Positions 1 to 7,902 of a stretch of DNA of 56,459 nt are shown here, one piece after another (position 1 is the stretch's first letter; each line of letters starts with the position of its first letter). Position numbers and translations under genes: made by a program. Source of the stretch: Oscillospiraceae bacterium (GTDB lineage: Bacteria > Bacillota > Clostridia > Oscillospirales > Oscillospiraceae); contig JAGPMA010000009.1 in NCBI GenBank assembly GCA_018053145.1, forward strand, positions 1 through 56,459, read 5' to 3'. The notes beneath the pieces are model-generated. The model made no database searches. It worked only from the letters and a program-made list of their open reading frames with translations, and was not told where the DNA came from.

Positions 1-357
1 CATCGATGAGCCTCCGCCGAACGCAATAAAGCCCTGACATTTGTTGTCGTTGTATTGCTTGAAGGCCGCCTCGATGCACTCAATGGAGGGGTTGACCTCC
101 GCTCCGTCATACAGCACATATGTAAGCTTTGCTGCATCGCAGGCTTCAAACAAGCCGTTGAGCAGCCCAAGCTTCGGTAATATCGCGTCCGTCACTATTA
201 AAACCTTATCTATCCCTTTGGATTTGATGAAGTCCGGCAGCTTCTTGATGCTCCCTGCTCCCTCCAACAGCTCAGGGCTGGGCTGGGGCAGAAATACCTC
301 GCAAATGTTGAATACGCACTGGAATGTCCTATACCACGCCTTTTTTAGAGATACCAT
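1..357 (-). CDS. Iron-containing alcohol dehydrogenase, N-terminal part (cut by left edge)
   Basis: Reading the minus strand from ATG at 357 gives an uninterrupted 119-codon frame that runs off the window. It begins MVSLKKAWYRTFQ and ends in the nucleotide-binding signature GGGSSM, which in type III (iron-dependent) alcohol dehydrogenases is GGGSxxD. An earlier stretch, IDKVLIVTDAIL, is the usual first beta strand of the NAD-binding fold. Members oxidise or reduce short alcohols and aldehydes with NAD(P)H in the cytoplasm. The metal-binding C-terminal half is outside the window, so substrate cannot be guessed. A GGAG ribosome-binding site lies about six bases upstream. The promoter is overlapped by a perfect palindrome, so the gene is probably repressed by a dimeric regulator. 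Confidence 0.85.
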   Translation of the reverse strand, partial: MVSLKKAWYRTFQCVFNICEVFLPQPSPELLEGAGSIKKLPDFIKSKGIDKVLIVTDAILPKLGLLNGLFEACDAAKLTYVLYDGAEVNPSIECIEAAFKQYNDNKCQGFIAFGGGSSM

Positions 358-416
358 TTTCTCCGTTCCCCTTTTTATTTTTTTAAATTCTCGCTTCTCC
401 ATTTTATTCTTTTTTC

Positions 417-448
417 GTAATAATCAATACATATGTATTGATTATTAC
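417..448. promoter_or_regulatory. Perfect 32-bp palindrome, probable operator of the alcohol dehydrogenase
   Basis: Bases 417-432 (GTAATAATCAATACAT) are followed directly by their exact reverse complement at 433-448, with no mismatch and no spacer. The site overlaps the likely -10 box of the minus-strand alcohol dehydrogenase. A dyad of this length and AT content is typical of operators for TetR- or MarR-type dimers. The next bases outward do not pair and no T-run follows, so a terminator is unlikely. The cognate regulator is not identifiable from this window. Confidence 0.7.
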
Positions 449-472
449 CACACATATGTTGTATAATGTCAA
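442..472 (-). promoter_or_regulatory. SigA-type promoter for the alcohol dehydrogenase
   Basis: On the minus strand a perfect -35 box TTGACA (472-467) is followed after about 17-19 bases by TAAT-rich candidates for the -10 box (GGTAAT at 449-444 or TAATAA at 447-442). The -10 lies inside the 417-448 palindrome, so a bound repressor would block RNA polymerase. The exact -10 hexamer is uncertain. Confidence 0.5.
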
Positions 473-511
473 TAAAGCTTTCCCTCATTACTTCCTCTGT
501 CTTATGTGATG

Positions 512-520
512 TGTTATAAT
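512..520 (+). promoter_or_regulatory. Extended -10 promoter of the lipoprotein/ABC operon
   Basis: TGT followed by TATAAT (515-520) forms an extended -10 element. There is only a poor -35 match (TTCCTC near 492), as is common with extended -10 promoters. Transcription would start near 527, giving a leader of about 280 bases before the first gene at 809. Confidence 0.5.
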
Positions 521-654
521 ATTAAAAAGCGGCGCTCTTCTGTTCTCCACAAGGTCTTTTGCGAACTCCGATTTTCTCAAATGAAAATCTCGTTGCATAC
601 TTCTTCAGTCTTCAACTCAATATTGTCATTCGATTTGTTTTTTCTAAAGGCAGC

Positions 655-735
655 CATGAAAACTCAAACGTTAGGGTAAAGTCGGAAACAGCTTTGCCTC
701 CCAATGTGGAAAGAATGAGCCTTACCACGCAGCCA
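655..735 (+). ncRNA. Candidate riboswitch aptamer (Moco/Tuco-like) in the operon leader
   Basis: The leader contains GCTTTGCCTCCCAATGTGG followed by AAAGAATGAGCC. From memory this resembles the conserved 3' half of the molybdenum/tungsten cofactor (Moco/Tuco) riboswitch class. CTCA near 663 can pair with TGAG near 717 to close the element, and GGTAA near 674 can pair with TTACC near 721. A short CGCAG/CTGCG hairpin and then an intrinsic terminator at 747-776 follow, the usual form of a transcription-terminating riboswitch. The family assignment rests on recalled consensus only; the terminator is directly visible. Confidence 0.4.
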
Positions 736-746
736 AACTGCGCGTT

Positions 747-776
747 TTCGGTCGTTCTTTTACGGCCGAATTTTTT
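747..776 (+). terminator. Leader attenuator (intrinsic terminator before the operon)
   Basis: A nine-pair stem, TTCGGTCGT at 747-755 with ACGGCCGAA at 762-770 and a six-base loop, is followed at once by six T residues at 771-776. It sits 20 bases before the ribosome-binding site of the first gene, so it must be conditionally bypassed for the operon to be expressed. This is the expression platform expected of a riboswitch or other attenuation control. Confidence 0.8.
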
Positions 777-808
777 GTGCCCATTCATATTTTCCGGAGG
801 AAACCTAA

Positions 809-3800
809 ATGAAAAGAAAATCTTTTTTCCTGCTTTTTTCAGCTTTGGTATTCGTTATTCTTTCCGCCTGTACGGAGAACAATCAGCTTGATTTTTCTAA
901 TGTTGATTTCTCCTCCAGTATTTATAAGCATATAACCAACGGAGGCATAGCTGATAACGAAACTCTTCCCTACAATGTCGATGCAATAACTAGTGCAACT
1001 CTTACTGTTGAGGGGCCCGGAGTGGTAACGAGCATTCCTTTGTCGATGCGTGAGCTGGAAAACAGAACGGATGGTCTTTTCCGCGGAGTATATTCCGATA
1101 AATCAGGAAAATACATATATGAAGGCATCGACCTTAGCTATATGCTGCGTGATATGGTTGATGGCGACAATGGTATATTCCTAACCGACAAGGCATATTT
1201 AGTCGATTTAAAGGACTGCAACCGCGAAACTATTGCCACCTTCACTTTGGAAGAGGTTAGCGACGCCTCATTAGACGGGCGGCCTATACTCCTTGCTTAT
1301 GGCAAGGGCACCGTAGACGGCGGTATTGCAGCCCCCTTTGTTTTTGACGCGGTTAATGAATCAGAGCATTCGCTTGGCTATGTCAAGAAGCTAAAAAACG
1401 ATGACGGCTGTCTACGCCTTGTTTATGACCTTAAATCATATGGAGATAATAAGAGCTACAAACGCTTCGGTAATGTAGCATACGTTTATATTCGCGAGAA
1501 AACCGAGCCCGGCTTTAAGCACACCGAGGAAAGCGGAGCGGCATATGGTGCTTCAAAGCTATGCGATTACATAATTTCATTCCGTGGCGATGCTCTTGGA
1601 CATGAATTGGATTTTACTGTGAAGCAGTTGGAGGCTCTTGCCGCATATGACAAGGAGGGCAAGCTTTTAAAGGATGGCCTTGGTTATTCAAATTATTACA
1701 GCCTTGCAAACACTACTTATTGGTACGTTAATCAATATGAAGGACTTGACCTATATAAATTACTCATGTATTTAGGTATGGACAGTGCCGAGAAGATGGA
1801 CACAGCCAAAGCGAGAACCACTTTAATAAGCTTTTTGGCCGCGGACGGTGTATCCTCTCCAGAAAGCTTTTCGGTGGACACGCTGTCATATCCCGATGCC
1901 TTTGGGTTCTATAAGAAAAATGCTACTGACATGGGCGACGGGAGCTATAAACCCACAAATGCCGACCTTGTTGACTCAGGTTACCCTGTTCTTCTAGCCT
2001 ATGGAGTTAACAATTATCCCTATACCATTGGAAAAATTGACGACGGTTATCTCTCAGGTCTTGCTAACAACGGCGGACCGATGCGCGTAGTTTTCGGCAA
2101 AACACAGTATAACCACGCCAACGGCTCGAATCAGATACAGTATTTAAGCGACATCATCGTAGGCAATAACGTCTATTACAACACACATAAGTACACCGAC
2201 GACTCAGCTCAGAGTGCCTTTGCGGATAACAAACTAACTATACTCGTCAACGACGAGGACGGCAACATCTTAACTAACACCTCAATGACTGTCGGAGCTA
2301 TTGAAGACATAATATACGGATCCGATGTCACTGGTAACATTGTAAAGGCGGCGCGCGTTAAGGATTCTTTTGAGCGGAATGAAAACGGCAAAATAACAAA
2401 CTCTTTATACGAAGGCGTTTCTCTCGAATACCTTTTAATGGAGGTTTTGGGGCTGCCCGGAACGAACGGAACGGTCACTTTTTCCGACGGCACAAAGGAG
2501 ATAACCGTCCCAATGACAGATTTGTTTACCAAGGGCTACAATACGACCTTGAATCGAGAGGGACTTTCAGCGCTGCTCGCATTTGCAAAAAACGGAGCGC
2601 CTCTCGTTCCGTCAGTCGAAAGCGGCGGTTACTTTTCGGAATATCAACTTTCGCCGTTTCTTGACACTGACCCCGCAAGCTACACAGTTGACAACAGTGG
2701 TGGTCCGCTTGCGGTAATAATCCCAAGTTCGGACGCTCAAGTGTGTACCGCATTGTCAATCACGAATGTCACTTCTATCACTGTTAATCTTAAACCCGAT
2801 TCATATGCTCATATCACCATTCCGTATTCTAATTTGGCTGGCAAATCCGTTCACTTTTACGGCGATGGGCTAAATGCGGAAAAAAACTACACAGTATCTG
2901 ACCTTGAAAGCATGCAGACTCGAGCCGTGACTCGTGATTACAGTGTGTTGGATAGCACAGGAGCTCTAACTGAACTGCGTTACCGGGGTGTTTCCGTTTA
3001 CGAGCTATTCACTCAAATCGGCCTCAAGAACAACGCAGGTGACGTCATCGTATATACCGACGACGGCTCAAGCGTCACCTTCTCGCTGTCGCAGCTAAAA
3101 AAACAAACATTTTCGAATTACGCCACCCCATCGCCGACGAGGCTCGGTGCAATCCTTGCCTATGGCTGCGGCAAAATCGGGTCTGATATTATGGTCGGAA
3201 AGCCGCTTACAGTTTTCGACAACTCTGACGGCTTCGATCCCACCTTTAAAAACGACGGTGGCCCGCTCAAGCTCGTCATGCCGCAGGAATCTGAGGAGTG
3301 TGTTAATTCAAATCTCTGTGTAAAAAATGTAGTAGCAATTGAGGTTTCCGCCAACGAGATAGACACATGGGGGCACGCTATGAGCGATGTGTACTCCGAG
3401 TTTTTGGACGACAAATTCACCTTCACCGTAAAGAATGACGACAGCGAGTGGACTAAGGTCTTTACACTCGCGCAGCTAGAGGCGCTTGACGGCATCAGAG
3501 TGCGTGACACCTACTCCGTTCTCGACCTTGGTGAGTGTGAGGGCATCAACATCTGGCAGTTTGTTGAATTAATAGCAGGAAAAGTTGACAGGATTGAAGA
3601 GCCAGTTTCTGTTACAATTTATGCTACCGATGGTTATAAAAACGACCTTTTGAGCGTGTTTTATAAGGATGGGTTAAAAAATGGTGTTGAGGACGAGAAC
3701 GGCGACCGCAAGGCTTTAATCCTTGCATATGCAGTTAAGGGCTATCCCTTTGTTGACTCCGAAAGTCACGAGGGCTATACCGGTTTGGCTGGAAACACAG

Positions 3801-3937
3801 CAGGCCCTCTGCGTGTAATTGCTGAAACCAATCAGGGTGCCTCGGTAAAATATGTGTCAAAGCTTGTTGTCACGATTCCGGGCTCAGGCAAGATTGACAT
3901 TTCTGTCGATAACAGCATTTTCAACGCCGATAAATAG
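809..3937 (+). CDS. Large lipoprotein with five tandem sulfite-oxidase-like (molybdopterin-domain fold) repeats
   Basis: The 1042-residue protein starts at ATG 809 behind CGGAGG. A signal peptide ends in lipobox LSAC, with Cys21 as lipidation site. Residues 58-64 read DAITSAT, close to the ApbE flavinylation motif Dxx(S/T)GAT. About five repeats follow (near 60-230, 255-455, 470-665, 670-845 and 865-1025). Each has a YxG(V/I/L)xL helix start (Y104, Y310, Y534, Y725 and a CEG variant at 910). Most have LAYAxxGxP and GGP(L/M)R(V/L)V strings, as in the oxidoreductase molybdopterin-binding domain. No Cys is conserved between repeats, so Mo ligation as in sulfite oxidase is unlikely. The ABC importer follows 11 bases later. 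Function is unknown; I infer a surface binding or redox scaffold. Confidence 0.7.
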   Translation: MKRKSFFLLFSALVFVILSACTENNQLDFSNVDFSSSIYKHITNGGIADNETLPYNVDAITSATLTVEGPGVVTSIPLSMRELENRTDGLFRGVYSDKSGKYIYEGIDLSYMLRDMVDGDNGIFLTDKAYLVDLKDCNRETIATFTLEEVSDASLDGRPILLAYGKGTVDGGIAAPFVFDAVNESEHSLGYVKKLKNDDGCLRLVYDLKSYGDNKSYKRFGNVAYVYIREKTEPGFKHTEESGAAYGASKLCDYIISFRGDALGHELDFTVKQLEALAAYDKEGKLLKDGLGYSNYYSLANTTYWYVNQYEGLDLYKLLMYLGMDSAEKMDTAKARTTLISFLAADGVSSPESFSVDTLSYPDAFGFYKKNATDMGDGSYKPTNADLVDSGYPVLLAYGVNNYPYTIGKIDDGYLSGLANNGGPMRVVFGKTQYNHANGSNQIQYLSDIIVGNNVYYNTHKYTDDSAQSAFADNKLTILVNDEDGNILTNTSMTVGAIEDIIYGSDVTGNIVKAARVKDSFERNENGKITNSLYEGVSLEYLLMEVLGLPGTNGTVTFSDGTKEITVPMTDLFTKGYNTTLNREGLSALLAFAKNGAPLVPSVESGGYFSEYQLSPFLDTDPASYTVDNSGGPLAVIIPSSDAQVCTALSITNVTSITVNLKPDSYAHITIPYSNLAGKSVHFYGDGLNAEKNYTVSDLESMQTRAVTRDYSVLDSTGALTELRYRGVSVYELFTQIGLKNNAGDVIVYTDDGSSVTFSLSQLKKQTFSNYATPSPTRLGAILAYGCGKIGSDIMVGKPLTVFDNSDGFDPTFKNDGGPLKLVMPQESEECVNSNLCVKNVVAIEVSANEIDTWGHAMSDVYSEFLDDKFTFTVKNDDSEWTKVFTLAQLEALDGIRVRDTYSVLDLGECEGINIWQFVELIAGKVDRIEEPVSVTIYATDGYKNDLLSVFYKDGLKNGVEDENGDRKALILAYAVKGYPFVDSESHEGYTGLAGNTAGPLRVIAETNQGASVKYVSKLVVTIPGSGKIDISVDNSIFNADK

Positions 3938-3948
3938 AGGTAACTATA

Positions 3949-4977
3949 ATGAAGAAAACAATTGCGCTGTTGCTATCTCTAGTAATGTCATTCGCACTTT
4001 GCGCCTGTTCAACCTCTACGCACGTAACAACATCGGAGAATATAATAATCGACGGTGCAGGCACTGCGCTAACTATTCCGGAAAACCGCTCAGAAACCAC
4101 CATAGCCTCGGTTTATGCCGTTTCTGTACCCTTTATTGTTGCTCTTGGATTATCGGACAGGGTTGTCGCTGTCAATGTCAAATCGAAGTTCTGGACAGAT
4201 AACGTCCCAGCTTTAGCCAAAGCCGATACTGTTGGACGCGGTGTTGTCGATCTTGAGAAACTGGCGCAAGTATCGCCCGACGTGCTCATACATCGTTCAA
4301 ATGACCCCAAAACCGTTGAATCGGTTTCGGCGCTTGACATCAATGTTCTTTGTATCACAGTAGAAAACCTTGAAGATATAAAAAACACGCTTATTATCAT
4401 GGGGCAATACTTCGGCGTGTCCGACAGAGCGAACGAAGTCTGCAAATGGATGGATACAAAGTTTTCTTACATCGACTCAATTGTTGCAGAGATCCCAGGA
4501 AACGATCGAGTTAGCGCTCTTGCAATGGGTGGCGATCTGGGACGAATCGCCGGAGGAGATATGCTGCAATCTTGGATGATTGAAAAGGCCGGTGGAATTT
4601 GCGTTGCTGACAGCATTGAAGCCGACCACAATTGGACTGATGTCGGCGTCGAGACCATTTTCGAGTGGAACCCCGATTACTTGTTTTGCACGGGCTCAAC
4701 AGCCCTTGAGTACAGTGTAGATAGTTTATACACGGATTCTTCTTGGAGCGCAGTAGAGGCAGTTAAAAGCAGAAATGTCTACCGAATCCCCGCAACCTAT
4801 GACGCATGGGATATGCCCGGTATCAGCTGTGTTCTGGGCACAATGTATATGCTTCGGGAAATGTACCCCGACTACTTTTCCGCCGAGGAGCTTCAAACAC
4901 AGATTGACGAATACTACAGCTTTATGTTCGGTAAAACCTTCGATGCAGATTATCTCGGATATGAATTGGAGAGCTGA
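3949..4977 (+). CDS. ABC importer substrate-binding lipoprotein (FepB/BtuF/MolA type)
   Basis: The 342-residue protein has a signal peptide ending in the lipobox LCAC, so it is anchored outside the membrane. The class III binding-protein fold is indicated by RVVAVNVKSKFWTDN, VGRGVVDLEKLAQVSPDV and, near the C terminus, the IPATYDAWDMPG region. The family delivers siderophores, haem, cobalamin or, in the MolBCA branch, molybdate and tungstate to BtuC-type permeases. It is followed directly by matching permease and ATPase genes. If the upstream leader is a Moco/Tuco switch, an oxyanion substrate is plausible, but the sequence alone does not settle this. Start at ATG 3949 behind GAGGT. Confidence 0.85.
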   Translation: MKKTIALLLSLVMSFALCACSTSTHVTTSENIIIDGAGTALTIPENRSETTIASVYAVSVPFIVALGLSDRVVAVNVKSKFWTDNVPALAKADTVGRGVVDLEKLAQVSPDVLIHRSNDPKTVESVSALDINVLCITVENLEDIKNTLIIMGQYFGVSDRANEVCKWMDTKFSYIDSIVAEIPGNDRVSALAMGGDLGRIAGGDMLQSWMIEKAGGICVADSIEADHNWTDVGVETIFEWNPDYLFCTGSTALEYSVDSLYTDSSWSAVEAVKSRNVYRIPATYDAWDMPGISCVLGTMYMLREMYPDYFSAEELQTQIDEYYSFMFGKTFDADYLGYELES

Positions 4978-4979
4978 AT

Positions 4980-6014
4980 TTGAAAACCAAATTTGTTAAA
5001 TTCAATAAACCAAATATATTCTTCGTCGACCTGATATTACTGTGTCTGCTGATTTGCGGCATAATTTTGGCACTTTGTGTCGGCAAATACTCAGTTAGTC
5101 CTTTGGAGAGCATACAAATTCTTGCCCGACGTCTTTTCGGGCTTTCCAGCGATGCTCCTCAAATGACACAAAACGTGGTAATGGGCTTGCGAGTTCCGCG
5201 CATTCTCGCCTCAATTATCGTCGGGGCGGCTTTGTCCATGTCCGGCGCAGCTTATCAAGGCGTGTTTAAAAACCCTCTCGTTTCGCCGGAATTTCTTGGT
5301 GTTTCAAGCGGAGCTTGTATTGGTGCGGCTTTAGCCATACTTTTCTCTCTTACAACGTTATACATCTCAATTTTCGCCTTTGTCGGTGGCATCGTCGCAG
5401 TTGTGCTTACCCTTACTATTCCCACACTAATTAAAAACCGCTCCAACCTTGTGTTGGTGCTTTCCGGGATTATCGTAGGCTCTGCTCTTTCCTCTGTTTT
5501 CGGCTTTATTAAGTATACTGCTGATCCCGACACGCAGCTTGCCTCAATTACTTACTGGACTATGGGCAGCTTCTCCTATATTAAGCTTTCTGAGCTTCTT
5601 GTTGTTATGGCGGTAATTATTGTGCCAGCGATTCTTCTGGTTCTTATGTCTTGGTGGATAGACGTCCTTTCACTAGGCGAAGATGAGGCACACTCCCTGG
5701 GGGCGAACGTAAAGCTGATTCGCGGGTTGGTTATAATCTGTTCAACCATCTTAACCGCAGGTTCGGTCTGTATTGCAGGCACTATCGGCTGGGTCGGATT
5801 GATTATTCCACACTTCGGCAGGATGCTTGCAGGACCCGCAAATCGCCGGCTAATCCCACTTTGCGGGCTTCTCGGTGGATTGTTCATGCTTCTCGTGGAC
5901 ACTCTCACACGCACCATCGGCATTGAAGAAATGCCTGTCAGCATACTTACAGGAATTATCGGTGCACCCTTTTACTGCTTCCTGCTCTTCCGTCAAAGGA
6001 GGACACTGTCATGA
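4980..6014 (+). CDS. ABC importer permease, FecCD/BtuC family
   Basis: The 344-residue integral membrane protein has many hydrophobic segments and FecCD hallmarks: GLRVPRILASIIVGAALSMS early, then QGVFKNPLVSPEFLGVSSGA, and GTIGWVGLIIPHFGRML near the C terminus (the ATPase-contact region). Two copies would form the channel. Translation probably starts at TTG 4980, three bases after the binding-protein stop and behind GGAGAG. Its stop overlaps the ATG of the ATPase gene, so the three are co-translated. Transport type (BtuCD-like type II importer) is firm; substrate is not. Confidence 0.9.
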   Translation: MKTKFVKFNKPNIFFVDLILLCLLICGIILALCVGKYSVSPLESIQILARRLFGLSSDAPQMTQNVVMGLRVPRILASIIVGAALSMSGAAYQGVFKNPLVSPEFLGVSSGACIGAALAILFSLTTLYISIFAFVGGIVAVVLTLTIPTLIKNRSNLVLVLSGIIVGSALSSVFGFIKYTADPDTQLASITYWTMGSFSYIKLSELLVVMAVIIVPAILLVLMSWWIDVLSLGEDEAHSLGANVKLIRGLVIICSTILTAGSVCIAGTIGWVGLIIPHFGRMLAGPANRRLIPLCGLLGGLFMLLVDTLTRTIGIEEMPVSILTGIIGAPFYCFLLFRQRRTLS

Positions 6015-6796
6015 GTGTTATCTTTGATATAAAAAATTTATCTTTTTCTTACTCCTCACGCGAAAATAAAGTATTGGATGGGGTAAATCTTCAAATTGCA
6101 GAGGGCGATGTTCTCTCGATTTTGGGTCGCAACGGTGCCGGAAAATCCACCTTACTGAATTGCATGCTTGGCCTGTTAAAGCCGCAAAGTGGTGACATTT
6201 CACTTTTGGGAAATAGTTTAAAAGGTCTTTCCGAGCGAAAGATTGCTTCAATTGTAGGTTATGTTCCGCAAACACACATTCCAACCTTCGGTCATACAGT
6301 TTTTGATTTTGTGCAGATGGGCTGTGCCTCACGAATTGGGCTGTTTTCTCACCCTGGAAAGAAAGAGCATGAATACACAGCAATTGCCCTTTTCGAGTTG
6401 GGAATCGAATCGCTTTCTGACCGTCCATACACCGAGCTTTCCGGCGGTGAGCGCCAGCAAGCAACCATCGCGCGCGCTATCGTTGCAAAACCGCGTATTG
6501 TTCTTTTCGACGAGCCAACAGCACATTTGGACGTTGGCAACCAGCTTCGTGTGCTTAAAATAATTAAGCATCTTTCTAACAAAGGCTTTGCCGTTGTAAT
6601 CACAACACACAATCCCGACCATGCGATGCTTCTTGGCGGGCGAGCCGCAATTCTTGACAGGCATGGTCACATCACCTCGGGCACTACCGAGGACATTCTG
6701 ACTGAGGACTCCTTGAAAAGCGTATATGGCACTGACCTTAAGCTCAAATATATCGAGGAATTTGGCAGAAAGGTCTGTGTTTATCCGAATCTTTAA
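6011..6796 (+). CDS. ABC importer ATP-binding protein, FepC/BtuD family
   Basis: The 261-residue ATPase overlaps the permease stop by four bases. Walker A GRNGAGKST is near residue 37, the signature LSGGERQQ near 143, Walker B IVLFDEP near 162 and the switch histidine in ITTHNPDHA near 195. The family powers uptake through FecCD permeases. It completes a binding-protein/permease/ATPase set in normal order. A 57-base gap separates it from the next lipoprotein gene; no terminator is visible there, so transcription probably continues. Confidence 0.93.
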   Translation: MSVIFDIKNLSFSYSSRENKVLDGVNLQIAEGDVLSILGRNGAGKSTLLNCMLGLLKPQSGDISLLGNSLKGLSERKIASIVGYVPQTHIPTFGHTVFDFVQMGCASRIGLFSHPGKKEHEYTAIALFELGIESLSDRPYTELSGGERQQATIARAIVAKPRIVLFDEPTAHLDVGNQLRVLKIIKHLSNKGFAVVITTHNPDHAMLLGGRAAILDRHGHITSGTTEDILTEDSLKSVYGTDLKLKYIEEFGRKVCVYPNL

Positions 6797-6853
6797 GGTA
6801 AAACACTTCGAAAGAAGTTTTTAAATTGATTGTCATTTGGAAAGGAAACTAAC

Positions 6854-7828
6854 ATGAAAAAGACTCTATCTCTTGTTCTTGCGCTCATGCTCCTTCTCAG
6901 CTTCGTCGCCTGCGGAAATAAGGCTGACGATTCTTCAACCGCAGGTCCCGTTGCGGAGGAAGTGCAAGGTGTCACCATTCCCGAATTTTCAGTAACCGTC
7001 AACGGCATTGCCGTCGACCAAACCGCTATGGCAGCATATCCGATATACTCGGTTCAAGCAACCAGCACGAATAGTGCCGGCACCGAATCCACCACCACAT
7101 ATGTCGGCTTTGCGATGAAAGATGTTCTTGCAGCAGCCGGACTAACCGAAGCTTACATTTGGCTTGAAGCAACCGCCGATGACGGTTATGCTGTCACCAT
7201 CACGGGCGACACGGTGCTTGCCGACACTACTCTGCTTGCTATGACTCAGGACGGCGATCCATTCACCTCTTCTCCGTGGCTTGCTCCCTGCGCCTCCGCG
7301 ACCACCGGTGATTATCTCAAGGGCTGTGTATCCATACTTGTGAACACAACTGAGAGTGCTCCTGACGTTGCTGCCTCTTCTCCCTCAGCTTCAGGCGAAA
7401 AGCTTGCGTTAACAGGCGAGCTGCCTGAAATTCAGGACAAGACCGGCAAGGTCGATTTTGCTCCCTTCTCCTTCCTTGTGAACGGAAACGCTGTTACAAA
7501 CGACACTTTAAAGGACCTCTCCATCTATAAAATCACTGTAACCGTTGCAAACAAATCCGGCGAGTTGTCCGAGTCAACCTATGCCGGCTACAAACTTGCT
7601 GATGTGCTTGCCGCCTGTGGCATTGCCTCCCCAAGCTCTGTCAAAGTCAAAGCAAACGACGGCTATGAGTCCGAGCTCAAAAGCGAGCTTATAACCAGCG
7701 AGTACACCTTGGTAGCCATCGAGCAGGACAAAACTGTCGGCGAAGGCGGTACCATCTGGATTGCTCCCTGCAGCGAAACAGAATCCAAGAGCTTTTGCAA
7801 ACTGGTCGTAGAAATCACAGCAAAATAG
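6854..7828 (+). CDS. Lipoprotein with two sulfite-oxidase-like repeats
   Basis: Start at ATG 6854 behind AAAGGAAA gives 324 residues; an in-frame TTG at 6830 is less likely. The signal peptide ends in lipobox FVAC. The mature protein is an internal duplication: half one opens FSVTVNGIAV, half two FSFLVNGNAV. Each then has YxG(F/Y)xxxDVLAAxG, a DGY turn and a W(L/I)APC string with conserved Cys. YxGxxxxxLL and DGY are also features of the molybdopterin-domain fold seen in the large lipoprotein upstream. The two genes therefore probably encode relatives that work together with the ABC importer, but neither carries the classical Mo-ligand region I could recognise. The function is unknown. Confidence 0.7.
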   Translation: MKKTLSLVLALMLLLSFVACGNKADDSSTAGPVAEEVQGVTIPEFSVTVNGIAVDQTAMAAYPIYSVQATSTNSAGTESTTTYVGFAMKDVLAAAGLTEAYIWLEATADDGYAVTITGDTVLADTTLLAMTQDGDPFTSSPWLAPCASATTGDYLKGCVSILVNTTESAPDVAASSPSASGEKLALTGELPEIQDKTGKVDFAPFSFLVNGNAVTNDTLKDLSIYKITVTVANKSGELSESTYAGYKLADVLAACGIASPSSVKVKANDGYESELKSELITSEYTLVAIEQDKTVGEGGTIWIAPCSETESKSFCKLVVEITAK

Positions 7829-7846
7829 AAGTATCAGCACAATGTT

Positions 7847-7875
7847 ATATGGAGGGCTCTATCTGCCCTCCATAT
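7847..7875 (+). other. Intercistronic hairpin
   Basis: Eleven perfect pairs (ATATGGAGGGC at 7847-7857 with GCCCTCCATAT at 7865-7875) close a seven-base loop between two genes of the operon. No T-run follows, so it is more likely an mRNA-processing or stability element than a terminator. It includes a GGAGG that is sequestered in the stem, while the next gene uses a separate AAGGAG downstream. Confidence 0.65.
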
Positions 7876-7902
7876 CACGAATCTCCTGAAGGAGTAACAA
7901 AG

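Noticed and set aside
41..466. Plus-strand reading frame at the left edge
   Set aside because: It is antisense to the clear alcohol dehydrogenase frame, spans its promoter and palindrome, and has no ribosome-binding site.
655..735. Cobalamin, TPP, FMN or c-di-GMP riboswitch in the operon leader
   Set aside because: The conserved boxes of these classes (for example the B12 box or the TPP CTGAGA) are not present; only the Moco-like block fits even loosely.
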